This document shows positions 35,412-43,592 of a stretch of 64,000 bases of DNA, in pieces. This stretch comes from Pseudonocardia sp. ICBG1293. Its GTDB lineage: Bacteria > Actinomycetota > Actinomycetes > Mycobacteriales > Pseudonocardiaceae. A program made the position numbers and the translations under genes. The notes beneath the pieces are model-generated. The model ran no database searches, had not been told where the DNA came from, and was given only the letters and a program-made list of their open reading frames with translations. The DNA lies in the NCBI RefSeq assembly GCF_020131355.1, contig NZ_JAHLEL010000054.1, positions 310,001-374,000 on the forward strand. Reading direction: 5' to 3'. Every line of letters begins with the position of its first letter. Position 1 is the first letter of the stretch.

Positions 35412-36339
35412 GCGGGCGCCCGCCGTTGTACTCGACCATCTCGGCCAGCGCCGTCACGGTGTCGACCGGGGCGCCGCGCTCGGCGCCGTCGAGCTCGGCG
35501 TGGGCACGGTGCAGGTTCCCGACGATGCGCTCGGCGTCGGGCCAGTCGGCGAACCGGCCGAGGTCGGTGTCGCGGGCGGCCTCCAGCGGGCGGATGCCGG
35601 CCGCACGGGACCGCTCGGCCAGGTCGAGAACGAACCGCAGGTACTCCAGCATGTCCCGGACCGGCCCGTCGCCGTGGAACACCGGGCCGTGCCCGGGCAC
35701 CGTGGTCCGCGCCCCGAGCGGCAGCACCACCGACTCCAGGACCTCGATCGCCCCGGTCACCGATCCCATGAGCAGGAACGGCGTGCCGCCGTGGAAGACG
35801 AGGTCGCCGCAATAGAGGACGGACCGGTCGGGCACGTGCACGAGCACGTCGTTGGTGGTGTGCGCGGGCGTCCCGACGTGGACCACATCGACCCGCAGCT
35901 CCCCCAGGTGCAGCGCGACCCGCTCGGTGAAGGTCAGGAACGGCGGCTCCAGCGGCAGCGAACCCCAGTCGCCGTGGTCCCAGAACGGCAGGTCCCGGGG
36001 CGGGCCGAACGCGATCATCTCCTCGCGTGCCCGCTCGTGTGCGACGACCGTGGCGCCGGAGAACAGCGCGTTGCCCCACGTGTGGTCCCCGTGGTGGTGG
36101 GTGTTGACGAGCGTGCGCACCGGCCGGTCGGTGACCTCGCCGATCGCGGCGGCGAAGGCCCGCGTCCGGCGCTCGGTGGAGCAGGAGTCGACGACGACCG
36201 CGCCCTGCGGCCCGACGAGCAGCCCGGTGTTGTTGATCCACCAGGTGCCGTCGGGCTGGATGTAGGCGTGGAGCCCGTCGGAGACCTCCTCCAGCCGGGG
36301 CGGGCCGGGGACGGTGATGTCGTGGGCGTGGGCGCTCAT
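35395..36339 (-). CDS. MBL-fold metallohydrolase
   Basis: A 314-aa metallo-beta-lactamase fold enzyme. The zinc motif HHHGDH (in VNTHHHGDHTWGNALF, residue ~93) is complete. Later ligands appear as GTPAHTTNDV, YCGDLVFH (Asp) and VPGHGPVF (His). It probably hydrolyses an ester, thioester or lactone; sequence alone does not say which. ATG 36339. It may be co-transcribed with the oxidoreductase upstream, whose stop is 29 bp away. Confidence 0.83.
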   Translation of the reverse strand: MSAHAHDITVPGPPRLEEVSDGLHAYIQPDGTWWINNTGLLVGPQGAVVVDSCSTERRTRAFAAAIGEVTDRPVRTLVNTHHHGDHTWGNALFSGATVVAHERAREEMIAFGPPRDLPFWDHGDWGSLPLEPPFLTFTERVALHLGELRVDVVHVGTPAHTTNDVLVHVPDRSVLYCGDLVFHGGTPFLLMGSVTGAIEVLESVVLPLGARTTVPGHGPVFHGDGPVRDMLEYLRFVLDLAERSRAAGIRPLEAARDTDLGRFADWPDAERIVGNLHRAHAELDGAERGAPVDTVTALAEMVEYNGGRPLTCLA

Positions 36340-36368
36340 GCTCCGATCATGGCCCCCGGCGCCCCGGT

Positions 36369-37130
36369 TCAGCCCGCGATGTGCACGTCCAGCCCCGTCT
36401 CCCCCGACCGGATGTGCGGGGCGAGCTCCCAGCCGCCGGTGTACTCCCCGGTGAACTGGGGCCGGTAGCGGATCGGGTCGTCGTCGAAGAGCCCGTCGAG
36501 CCGCCGGAACAGGTCGGCCCGGACCGCGGTCAGGTCCTCGACGTGGTCGGCGCTCGGGAGCGCCCAGGGTGGGAGGACCTCCATCCCGGTGTAGGCGAAC
36601 GTGCCGTGCAGCAGACCGAACAACAGCTGGTGCAGCTCGCCGGACATGCCGCGGGGCCCGATGGCGGCCGGGCGGTCGCCGAGGGTGGTCAGGACCAGCG
36701 CACGCCTGCCGGTGAGCCGGCCCTGCTCGAACCGGAGCCGCCGCCCGGTGACGGCGTCGGTCCCGAAGGCGAAGCCGTGGACGAGGACGCGGTCGAACCA
36801 GCCCTTGAGGATCGCGGGCATCCCGTACCACCACAGCGGGAACTGCACGACGAGCGCATCGGCCCGGCACAGCTTCTCCTGCTCCCCTGCCACCTCGGGC
36901 GCCTGGCGACCCTCGAGGTACGCGGCCCGGGTGTCGGCACCGACGCGGAACGGATCGCGGGCGCCGCCCCCGTCACGCGGCCGCAGCACCGGGTCCCAGC
37001 CCATCGCGTAGAGGTCGGACTCCTCGACGTCGTGGCCGCGGGAGCGCAGCCGGTCGACGCCGGCCCGGCGCAGGTCACCGTTCAGGGAGGTGGGTTCGGG
37101 GTGGGCACTGAGCCACAGGATCGACGGCAT
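36369..37130 (-). CDS. NAD(P)H dehydrogenase (quinone)/flavodoxin-like reductase
   Basis: A 253-aa flavodoxin-fold protein of the NQO1/KefF-ancillary group. The N-terminal ILWLSAHPEPTSLN is the FMN/FAD phosphate loop, and VVQFPLWWYGMPAILKGWFD is the classic family block, followed by TTLGDRPAAIGP. It reduces quinones or nitro compounds with NAD(P)H. An HxlR-type regulator is divergent 67 bp away, the usual pairing for quinone- or electrophile-responsive reductases. Confidence 0.87.
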   Translation of the reverse strand: MPSILWLSAHPEPTSLNGDLRRAGVDRLRSRGHDVEESDLYAMGWDPVLRPRDGGGARDPFRVGADTRAAYLEGRQAPEVAGEQEKLCRADALVVQFPLWWYGMPAILKGWFDRVLVHGFAFGTDAVTGRRLRFEQGRLTGRRALVLTTLGDRPAAIGPRGMSGELHQLLFGLLHGTFAYTGMEVLPPWALPSADHVEDLTAVRADLFRRLDGLFDDDPIRYRPQFTGEYTGGWELAPHIRSGETGLDVHIAG

Positions 37131-37197
37131 ACTGCGAGGGTCGCCCCCACGGGGTCGATGTGGCCAGTACGGACAATTCTGTCGCCTGGGAGGCCCC

Positions 37198-37554
37198 GTG
37201 CGTCTGCCCGTGCTCCGTGCGCTGGAGGTGTGCCCGGTCGAGGTCGCGGTGTCGGTCCTCGGCGGGACGTGGAAGCTGACGCTGGTCAAGCACCTGCTCG
37301 ACGGACCACGCCGGTTCAACGAGCTCGGCAGGCTCGTGCCGTCGGCGAACACGAAGACGCTGACCCGCCAGCTGCGCGAGCTGGAGAACGACGGCGTCGT
37401 GCACCGGACGGTGTTCGCCGAGGTGCCACCGCGGGTGGAGTACCGGCTGACCGGGCTGGGACGGACCCTGGAACCGGTGATCCAGGTGATGGACCGGTGG
37501 GGGGCGGGATTCGCCGAGGCCTACATCCGAGGCGGAGCGGCGGAGAACCGCTGA
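37198..37554 (+). CDS. HxlR-family transcriptional regulator
   Basis: A 118-aa winged-helix protein. The family Cys lies in LEVCPVEVAVSVLGGTWKLT (residue ~10), followed by LLDGPRRFNELGRLVP and YRLTGLGRTLEPVI. Related HxlR/QorR/YodB proteins sense quinones or aldehydes by thiol modification. GTG 37198 is preceded by GGGAGG. It likely controls the divergent flavodoxin-like reductase. The integrated element begins 5 bp after its stop. Confidence 0.85.
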   Translation: MRLPVLRALEVCPVEVAVSVLGGTWKLTLVKHLLDGPRRFNELGRLVPSANTKTLTRQLRELENDGVVHRTVFAEVPPRVEYRLTGLGRTLEPVIQVMDRWGAGFAEAYIRGGAAENR

Positions 37555-37559
37555 GAGGA

Positions 37560-37607
37560 AGTGTGGCCAGGGGCGGGGTCGAACCGCCGACCTTCCGCTT
37601 TTCAGGC
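37560..37607 (-). repeat. Left attachment site (attL), 48-bp copy of tRNA-Phe 3' half
   Basis: These 48 bp are identical to 49334-49381, which cover the intact tRNA-Phe gene from the anticodon loop to just past its 3' end. Identity stops abruptly on both sides. It is too short to be a tRNA gene. Confidence 0.93.
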
Positions 37608-37688
37608 TGTTGCCGGCCCCGGCGCATCCGCCTCCGGGCCGGTCCTGACCTGGTCGGTTCGCCGACAGTCCCCCGTCGTCGCCGTCGC

Positions 37689-37710
37689 GTTGCCGTCAAC
37701 GTAGCCGTCA
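37689..37710 (+). promoter_or_regulatory. Candidate integrase arm-binding repeats, left end
   Basis: GTTGCCGTCA (37689-37698) and GTAGCCGTCA (37701-37710) are direct repeats 12 bp apart. The same pair with the same 12-bp step occurs near the right end at 49265-49286. Confidence 0.55.
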
Positions 37711-37859
37711 CCTGACGGCCCGGCGGCGACGCGTCGTTCCCCGGAACCGCTGCTGAGCACCACACGTGCTCCAGCGGCGGTTCCACATGTCCGCATGCCC
37801 TGATCCGGCGTGCGCCGCCTCGGCACCGACGGCCTCTCCCGAGAGGTCGCCGTCTTGTC

Positions 37860-39340
37860 CACCCCGTTACCTTCTTGATCAAGCCCGCTGAGGGCTTGCA
37901 GGCCGCCGGCCGCGGTATGACTGACTGCCCCTGTCGCCCGATGATCTGGGGGGGTGTTGTCGCCGTGGCCGGAGGGCGCCAACGACCGCTGATAGAGACC
38001 TGACCCGTGTGGTCTGCTCGTAACGTGGCTGCCGGCGCGGGTGCTCGTGGTCGGCCTGCCGCGACGAGAAGGGAGCGGCGGTTGCCCGATCCTGACCAGC
38101 ACCCGACCGGGTTCGCGGTGTTCTGCGGCCTGGACGTGGGCAAGTCCGAACACCACGCCTGCGCGGTCGACACCAACGGGAAGCGGGTGCACGACAAGGC
38201 CCTGCCCAACGACGAATCGGCGCTGCGCACCGTGCTGTCCGGGCTGGCCGAGCACGGCGCGGTGCTGATGGTCATCGACCAGCCCGCCTCGATCGGAGCG
38301 CTGGCCATCGCCGTCGCTCGTGATCTGGGGATCACGGTGGCCTACCTGCCCGGGCTGGCGATGCGCCGCATCGCCGACCTGCATCCCGGGCAGGCCAAGA
38401 CCGACGCCCGCGACGCCCACGTGATCGCCGAGGCCGCCCGGACGATGCCGCACACCCTGCGCCGGGTCGGCACCGACGACGAGACCCTCGCCGAACTCAC
38501 TGTGCTCGCCGGTTACGACGATGACCTGGCTGGGCAGAGCACCCGGCTGACGAACCGGCTGCGCGACGCCCTGCTGCATGTTCATCCCGCCCTGGAACGC
38601 CTGCTCGGGCCACGCCTGGACCGCGGTGGCGTGCTCGACCTGCTCGCGGCCGCGCCCACCCCGCAAGCCCTGCGAGAGCTCGGCGCTGACGGGATCGCCG
38701 AGACGATGCGGGCCCGGTCGCCTCGACTGGCCCGCACCCTTCCCGCCCAGATCCTGACCTCGCTCGACGCCCAGAGCCTGACCGTTCCCGGCACGGCCGC
38801 GTTCGCCCGTGTCATCACCGGCGTCGCCGGGCAGCTGCGCCAGGTCCACACCGAACGCGACCAGCTCGCCGACGAGCTCGAAGCCCGCCTGGAGGCCCAC
38901 CCTCTTGGACCGGTCCTGACCTCGATGCCCGGACTCGGGGTCAGGACCGCCATCAAGATCCTCACCATCGTCGGCGACGGCTCCGGGTTCCCCACCGCCG
39001 GGCACCTCGCCGCTTACGCCGGCCTCGCCCCAGTCACCCGCCGCTCCGGCACCTCGATCAAAGGCGAAACCCGATCCCAGCGCGGCAACCACGCCCTGAA
39101 ATCCGCGCTGTTCCTGTCCGCATTCGCCGCCCTGGCCGACCCCGCCAGCCGCGCCTACTACGACCGCAAACGAGCCGCCGGCAAACGACACAACGCCGCC
39201 CTGATCTGCCTCGCCCGACGCCGCACCGACGTCATCTACGCCATGCTCCGCGACCGCCGCCCCTACAACCCGCCCACGGTCAACAACCCCGATCCAGAAC
39301 TCGCCGCCGCTTGACGAACCCATAGAGACACCCCCCGTAC
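37860..39340 (+). mobile_element. IS110-family insertion sequence (ends approximate)
   Basis: The unit consists of the DEDD transposase gene plus non-coding flanks. ATAGAGAC occurs directly at 37992-37999 and 39322-39329, on either side of the gene. IS110 elements lack terminal inverted repeats, so the ends cannot be fixed from one copy. The ~150 bp before the gene (hairpin-prone CCCGCTGAGGGCTTGCAGG at ~37882) is where IS110-group elements are known to encode their bridge RNA. Confidence 0.6.
38007..39314 (+). CDS. IS110-family transposase (DEDD/bridge-RNA-guided)
   Basis: The 435-aa recombinase has an N-terminal RuvC-like DEDD domain: FCGLDVGKSEHHACAV gives the first Asp, VMVIDQPASIG-like the next acidic position and KTDARDAHVIAEAAR the last pair. 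A coiled helical region follows, and the C-terminal transposase_20 domain (SMPGLGVRTA, AYAGLAPVTRRSGTS) carries the catalytic Ser. The start is uncertain; GTG 38007 and a TTG near 38082 are both possible. It appears full length. It lies directly upstream of rep and may have displaced the rep promoter. Confidence 0.88.
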   Translation: MWSARNVAAGAGARGRPAATRRERRLPDPDQHPTGFAVFCGLDVGKSEHHACAVDTNGKRVHDKALPNDESALRTVLSGLAEHGAVLMVIDQPASIGALAIAVARDLGITVAYLPGLAMRRIADLHPGQAKTDARDAHVIAEAARTMPHTLRRVGTDDETLAELTVLAGYDDDLAGQSTRLTNRLRDALLHVHPALERLLGPRLDRGGVLDLLAAAPTPQALRELGADGIAETMRARSPRLARTLPAQILTSLDAQSLTVPGTAAFARVITGVAGQLRQVHTERDQLADELEARLEAHPLGPVLTSMPGLGVRTAIKILTIVGDGSGFPTAGHLAAYAGLAPVTRRSGTSIKGETRSQRGNHALKSALFLSAFAALADPASRAYYDRKRAAGKRHNAALICLARRRTDVIYAMLRDRRPYNPPTVNNPDPELAAA

Positions 39341-39361
39341 GTCCCGGTCCCCGGCTCCGAG

Positions 39362-40813
39362 GTGACGGACCCGACCGATCACACATCGACCGACCGCACG
39401 CCCGTTCTCCCGTCGGTGGCGGGCGTGGGCGCCGCGGCCGGGCCGCAGGCGCGGGCCGGAGGCAGGAGCGCCGGCGGGCCGGGCGCGAGCGACCCGGCCG
39501 CGGCCCCGGCGGCAGCCGCGGGCCGGCCTGGGCTTGTTCTATGTGCCATATCGGGCCGGGCCACCGAGTCGGCCCGGGTCCCGGACACCGTCGACGGGCT
39601 GTGGTCCCCGGCGTTCCCCTCGCCCGAGCTCGTCGACGCCGCAGCCGCGCTACTGCCCGCGGTCCGGGAAGAGGCCGGCCGACTCGCCGAGGGGCCGCGC
39701 TGGGAACTGACGGTCGGCCCCGGCATGTTTGCCGTCGCCACCCGAGACTGGGCTCGCGCCGAACGCACCGCCGAACGACAGACCGAGGCCCGCCGCAAGG
39801 ACGTGGACCTGGCCGTCGCCCACCACCTCGCCACCGGCGAGTGGAGCGACCCACCGCCACGGGCACCAATCACCGGGTGGTCGCGCAAGTCCCGCGCCCG
39901 CATGGTGCGACGGCTCTGCGAGTTGGACTACACGCCGCTCTACGCCGCCGGCCGACTCCCGGCGATGGTCACGCTGACCTACCCCGGGGACTGGGAGACC
40001 GTCGTCCCCACCGGCCCGGTCCTCAAGGCGCACATGAAGGCGCTGCGCAAGCGCTACCTGCGCGCGTGGGGTGAGGACTGGGCGTGCGTGTGGAAGCTGG
40101 AGTTCCAGCGCCGCGGTGCCCCGCACGTCCATATGCTCTGCACCCCGCCGCACGGGAAGGGCAGCACTGGGGAGCGGTTCCACGTCTGGTTGTCGCGGGT
40201 GTGGGCCGAGGTCGTCGACCACCCCGACCTCGAGCAGCGGCGACGCCACGAGCTGGCCGGGACTGCGCTGGACTACCGGGAGGGCCTGCGCGCGACGGAC
40301 CCGCGCCGGGTCGCGGCGTACTTCTGCAAGCACGGAATGCTCGCGGCCAAGGAGTACCAGCACCAGGTCCCGGAAGCGTGGCAGGAACCCGGCCGCGGGC
40401 CGGGACGGTTCTGGGGCGTCTGGAACCTGGAACGCGTCACCCGCACCCTCGCCGTCACCCCGGCCACCGGTGTGCAGGCCGGCCGGATCGCCCGGCGCTG
40501 GTCTCGCGCGCAGGGACGGGCGCAGCAGACCTGGAAGATGCGAGTCGAGCAGTCCACTGGACGCGTCCGGTACCGGCGCTCGCGGTCACGGGTGAAGCTG
40601 ATGACCAACGGCGGCCGGGGCTGGATCGCGGTCAACGACGGACCGGCGTTCGCCGCCGGCCTCGCCCGCTATCTCGACCAACTTGATCACAGCTCAACAG
40701 GAACACGGCTGTCTCCTGTCTCCCCGTCAGCCGCCCGGGGTGTGGGGCGCGGCGAGCGGCCCCACGAGCGGAGCCGCATGTCCATTCCGGCTGCACCATC
40801 AGAGCCTGTCTGA
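39362..40813 (+). CDS. Rolling-circle replication initiator (RepSA/RepAM-like, HUH)
   Basis: The 483-aa product matches actinobacterial AICE/plasmid initiators. Motif 1 is PAMVTLTYPGDW (residue ~198), the HUH metal motif is PHVHMLC (~257), and the catalytic Tyr lies in VAAYFCKHG (~322). It nicks the double-strand origin of the excised element and stays covalently bound to DNA. The N-terminal ~65 residues are Ala/Gly/Pro-rich. The C-terminal ~50 residues (after LARYLDQ) look non-native, perhaps from a junction with the cargo. The IS110 stop is only 48 bp upstream. Confidence 0.82.
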   Translation: MTDPTDHTSTDRTPVLPSVAGVGAAAGPQARAGGRSAGGPGASDPAAAPAAAAGRPGLVLCAISGRATESARVPDTVDGLWSPAFPSPELVDAAAALLPAVREEAGRLAEGPRWELTVGPGMFAVATRDWARAERTAERQTEARRKDVDLAVAHHLATGEWSDPPPRAPITGWSRKSRARMVRRLCELDYTPLYAAGRLPAMVTLTYPGDWETVVPTGPVLKAHMKALRKRYLRAWGEDWACVWKLEFQRRGAPHVHMLCTPPHGKGSTGERFHVWLSRVWAEVVDHPDLEQRRRHELAGTALDYREGLRATDPRRVAAYFCKHGMLAAKEYQHQVPEAWQEPGRGPGRFWGVWNLERVTRTLAVTPATGVQAGRIARRWSRAQGRAQQTWKMRVEQSTGRVRYRRSRSRVKLMTNGGRGWIAVNDGPAFAAGLARYLDQLDHSSTGTRLSPVSPSAARGVGRGERPHERSRMSIPAAPSEPV

Positions 40814-40869
40814 TCACCGCACTTCTGGAGGCTTTCGCAGCAAAGGCTCCCCCACTACGGTACTAAACC

Positions 40870-42357
40870 ATGAACGGCATGCCGCTAAGCGTTGTCGAGA
40901 AGCTTCAGACGCACGACGCAATCGAAGCCGAGACGCAGTGGCAATGGGATCTACTCCCTCGTCCGGTTATCGATGAGTACATCTCGACCGGCGCGCAATC
41001 GGCGGCCGCCTACATGGAGCGCATAGCGCAGACCGATTGCATCTCGGGGCCAAGCGACGCGCTACTCGCCAATAAGTGGAGGCACGGCCGCAGAGCGATT
41101 GCAATGCTGCCAATTCTTGATCGCGTCCTGTATCGCGCTGTCGTTGCAAGCCTCAAATCGCTTCTCCCGGACCTTTTACGATCCAACGAGGACTTCGCGC
41201 GCTTCAAGAACTCGCCACTCGAAGTGGACGGAGCGCAGTCGGTAGTCACCACCGACATCGCAAACTTTTATAGTTCGATCCCGATTGAACTCTTGTCGAA
41301 TCTATTACTCGATCGAACAGGCCAAGTCGAGGAAGTCCGGTGGCTTACAGGGTTTTGGTACCGGGTTAGTGGGCGCACTACTGGCGTCCCGCAGGTTAAC
41401 GAGTCAAGCGATGCAATATGCGAGATGTACGCGCTTGAACTGGAGCGCCGAGTAGCAAGTCGAAACATCCGAACATTTCGCTACGCTGACGACTTTCGAC
41501 TTATTGCCAGAAGCGAGAAGGACGCAGTTACAGCACTCGAGGTGTTCGACGAAGAAGCCCGCGGGCTAGGACTCTTTGTAAACGAGCGCAAGACATATGT
41601 GCAGTCAATCGACTCGTACCAGCAGGCACTAAAGGGGGCTTCGGACCCGAATACAATCATCCAAGAGGTTCGGGAGGACCTTCGCGATTTCGATTTGTAC
41701 AGCTTCGAACCCATCGAGCCAGAAGAAGCGGACGTCCAGCAAGGCGCAGCTCGGCGGATGCTTTCTCTTTGGAAGGAGCATCAGCGACCATGGAAAACGG
41801 GTGGTGAGCGCCTCGAAGCCGCCAAGCTCGCAAAGAAGGCCTTCGCGGTGCTCACCCAGCTCCGGGACGACGACGCGGTCTCGGTCTGCCCTGCGGTCAT
41901 GGACTCCGATCCACAGAATACGCCTGCGGTCGCTCGATATCTTAGAACTCTAATCAGCGATGGAAATGGCGACGCGTGGCGCGAGCTGCAAAAGATTACT
42001 GCCGAGCTTCCGCTGTCCAAGTGGCAACGTTACTGGCTTCTAGACACTCTGCGGGACTGCCCTTTTCGTCTCGATGGATCCATGCTGGACTGGACCCTTG
42101 GTCAGGCGGGTCGTAATCAAGCGGAGGCGCTGAGAACGTATGCCTGCTGGATCCTTGGTGTCAACGATCGCCTCACGGGCGACGTATGGCGAGCCGCAGT
42201 GTCCGGTGGGCTCACTTCGCTAGGAAGCCCCACTATGAGTGGAGCGATAATTTTCTGCCACGATCTATCGTATCGAGAGAAGGCACAACTGATCCCCAAC
42301 GGCTACTTCGACCAAGGGATGTTCGATTGGGCTAGTGACGACTGCCCGCCTTTCTAG
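40870..42357 (+). CDS. Reverse transcriptase, unknown-group/defence-type candidate
   Basis: A 495-aa RNA-directed DNA polymerase. RT blocks in order: LPILDRVLYRAVVASLKSLL (~80), VVTTDIANFYSSIP with the first catalytic Asp (~125), GVPQVNESSDAICEMYALEL (~170) and RYADDFRLI with the YADD pair (~205). Residues ~280-495 are helix-rich with no known domain, as in the AbiK/AbiA and DRT classes of antiphage RTs. There is no maturase, no group II intron features and no room for a retron msr-msd upstream (56 bp to the rep stop). Codon use is strikingly A/T-richer than in neighbours, indicating transfer. Convergent downstream are IS630 and a 2TM-NUDIX gene. The defence role is inference. Confidence 0.85.
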   Translation: MNGMPLSVVEKLQTHDAIEAETQWQWDLLPRPVIDEYISTGAQSAAAYMERIAQTDCISGPSDALLANKWRHGRRAIAMLPILDRVLYRAVVASLKSLLPDLLRSNEDFARFKNSPLEVDGAQSVVTTDIANFYSSIPIELLSNLLLDRTGQVEEVRWLTGFWYRVSGRTTGVPQVNESSDAICEMYALELERRVASRNIRTFRYADDFRLIARSEKDAVTALEVFDEEARGLGLFVNERKTYVQSIDSYQQALKGASDPNTIIQEVREDLRDFDLYSFEPIEPEEADVQQGAARRMLSLWKEHQRPWKTGGERLEAAKLAKKAFAVLTQLRDDDAVSVCPAVMDSDPQNTPAVARYLRTLISDGNGDAWRELQKITAELPLSKWQRYWLLDTLRDCPFRLDGSMLDWTLGQAGRNQAEALRTYACWILGVNDRLTGDVWRAAVSGGLTSLGSPTMSGAIIFCHDLSYREKAQLIPNGYFDQGMFDWASDDCPPF

Positions 42358-42440
42358 AGAGTCCATTGAGCGATCGGTGGAATAGTGTACGCTTGGGCCT
42401 TTCCTGGCTCTGCACCACGACGGCGAATCTGATGGTCAGC

Positions 42441-43591
42441 TAGTGTTGCGGTAACTAGTGTTGCGGTAACTAGGTTACTTTACTCACGGGCTGGTTTACG
42501 GGATCATGAGCTGTGCCGTTGACTGTGACCGTGGACGTTCCGGCCGCCGACCGCGAGGTGCTGGAGTCCTGGCTGCGTTCCTCGTCGGTTTCGGCGGGAC
42601 TGGCCCGACGGGGCAGGATCGTGTTGCTGGCCGCGGACGGGGTGGCGGTCAAGGACATCGTCACACTGGTCGGGGCGTCGAAGGCGACGGTGATCGGGTG
42701 GAAGAAGCGTTACGCCGCTGAGGGGATCGCCGGGCTGGCCGACCGGCCCAAGGCGGGCCGGCCGCCGGTGATCGACGAGGTCGCGGTCGTGCTCGCCACG
42801 CTGGAACCGCCGCCTGAGCGGCTCGGAGTCACGCACTGGTCGTCACGGCTGCTCGGTGCCGAGCTCGGGATCTCCCACGTGTGGATCGGCAAGATTTGGC
42901 GGCGGTGGGGGCTGCAGCCGTGGAAGTCCGAGACGTTCAAGTTCTCCACCGATCCCGAGCTCGAAGCCAAGGTCCGCGACATCGTCGGGTTGTATCTGAA
43001 CCCGCCGGACAAGGCCGTCGTGCTCTGCGTCGACGAGAAATCCCAGGTCCAGGCCCTGGACCGGACAGCGCCGATCCTGCCGATCATGCCCGGTATCCCG
43101 GAGAAACGGACGCATGACTACGTCCGTCACGGCACCACCACGCTGTTCGCGGCGTTAGAGGTCGCGACCGGGCGGGTCGAGCAGGCGGGCCTGCCGCGGC
43201 ATCGCCATCAGGAGTTCCTGCGGTTCCTCAAGCAGGTCGCGAAGGCCTACCCGCGGCGCAAGCTGCACCTGGTGGTGGACAACTACGCGACCCACAAGCA
43301 CCCCGCAGTGAAGGCCTGGCTGGCCCGCAACCCGCGGATCACCCTGCACTTCACCCCGACCTCGGGATCGTGGCTGAACATGGTCGAGGTCTTTTTCGGG
43401 GTCATCACCCGCCAGGCCATTCGCCACGGCAGCTTCGGCAGCTTCGGCAGCGTCAGAGAACTGATCGGCGCGATCGGCCGGTTCATCGACGGCTGGAACG
43501 AACGCTGCCACCCGTTCATCTGGACCAAACCCGCAGACCACCTACTCAACCACTGCCGACCCGGTCAAAGAACATCGTTTACGCGACACTA
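42441..43591 (+). mobile_element. IS630-family insertion sequence
   Basis: The terminal inverted repeats are TAGTGTTGCGGTAAC (42441-42455) and GTTTACGCGACACTA (43577-43591), matching 12/15, with TA target duplication as usual for IS630. The left end is tandemly duplicated at 42456-42470. The stop codon of the transposase lies within the right repeat. It is inserted in the 3' end of the 2TM-NUDIX gene. Confidence 0.85.
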
Positions 43592-43592
43592 G
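42513..43592 (+). CDS. IS630-family transposase
   Basis: The 359-aa product is apparently complete. An N-terminal helix-turn-helix (KDIVTLVGASKATVIGWKKR, ~50-70) and a second winged helix are followed by the DDE catalytic domain: CVDEKSQVQALDR (first Asp), VVDNYATHKH (second Asp) and GSWLNMVEVFFG (Glu). GTG 42513. It catalyses cut-and-paste movement into TA sites. Its G+C is high, unlike the flanking RT and NUDIX genes, so it arrived separately. Confidence 0.92.
   Translation: MPLTVTVDVPAADREVLESWLRSSSVSAGLARRGRIVLLAADGVAVKDIVTLVGASKATVIGWKKRYAAEGIAGLADRPKAGRPPVIDEVAVVLATLEPPPERLGVTHWSSRLLGAELGISHVWIGKIWRRWGLQPWKSETFKFSTDPELEAKVRDIVGLYLNPPDKAVVLCVDEKSQVQALDRTAPILPIMPGIPEKRTHDYVRHGTTTLFAALEVATGRVEQAGLPRHRHQEFLRFLKQVAKAYPRRKLHLVVDNYATHKHPAVKAWLARNPRITLHFTPTSGSWLNMVEVFFGVITRQAIRHGSFGSFGSVRELIGAIGRFIDGWNERCHPFIWTKPADHLLNHCRPGQRTSFTRH

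Noticed and set aside
37560..37607. A second tRNA-Phe gene
   Set aside because: Only the 3' half is present; the acceptor 5' strand and D-arm are missing, so it is an attachment site remnant.
40814..40869. Retron msr-msd upstream of the reverse transcriptase
   Set aside because: Only 56 bp separate the rep stop from the RT start, with no inverted repeat of the a1/a2 type; the RT also lacks the retron-type motifs I would expect.
40870..42357. Group II intron-encoded protein
   Set aside because: No maturase or HNH domain and no domain V-like RNA downstream; the helical C-terminus is of another type.
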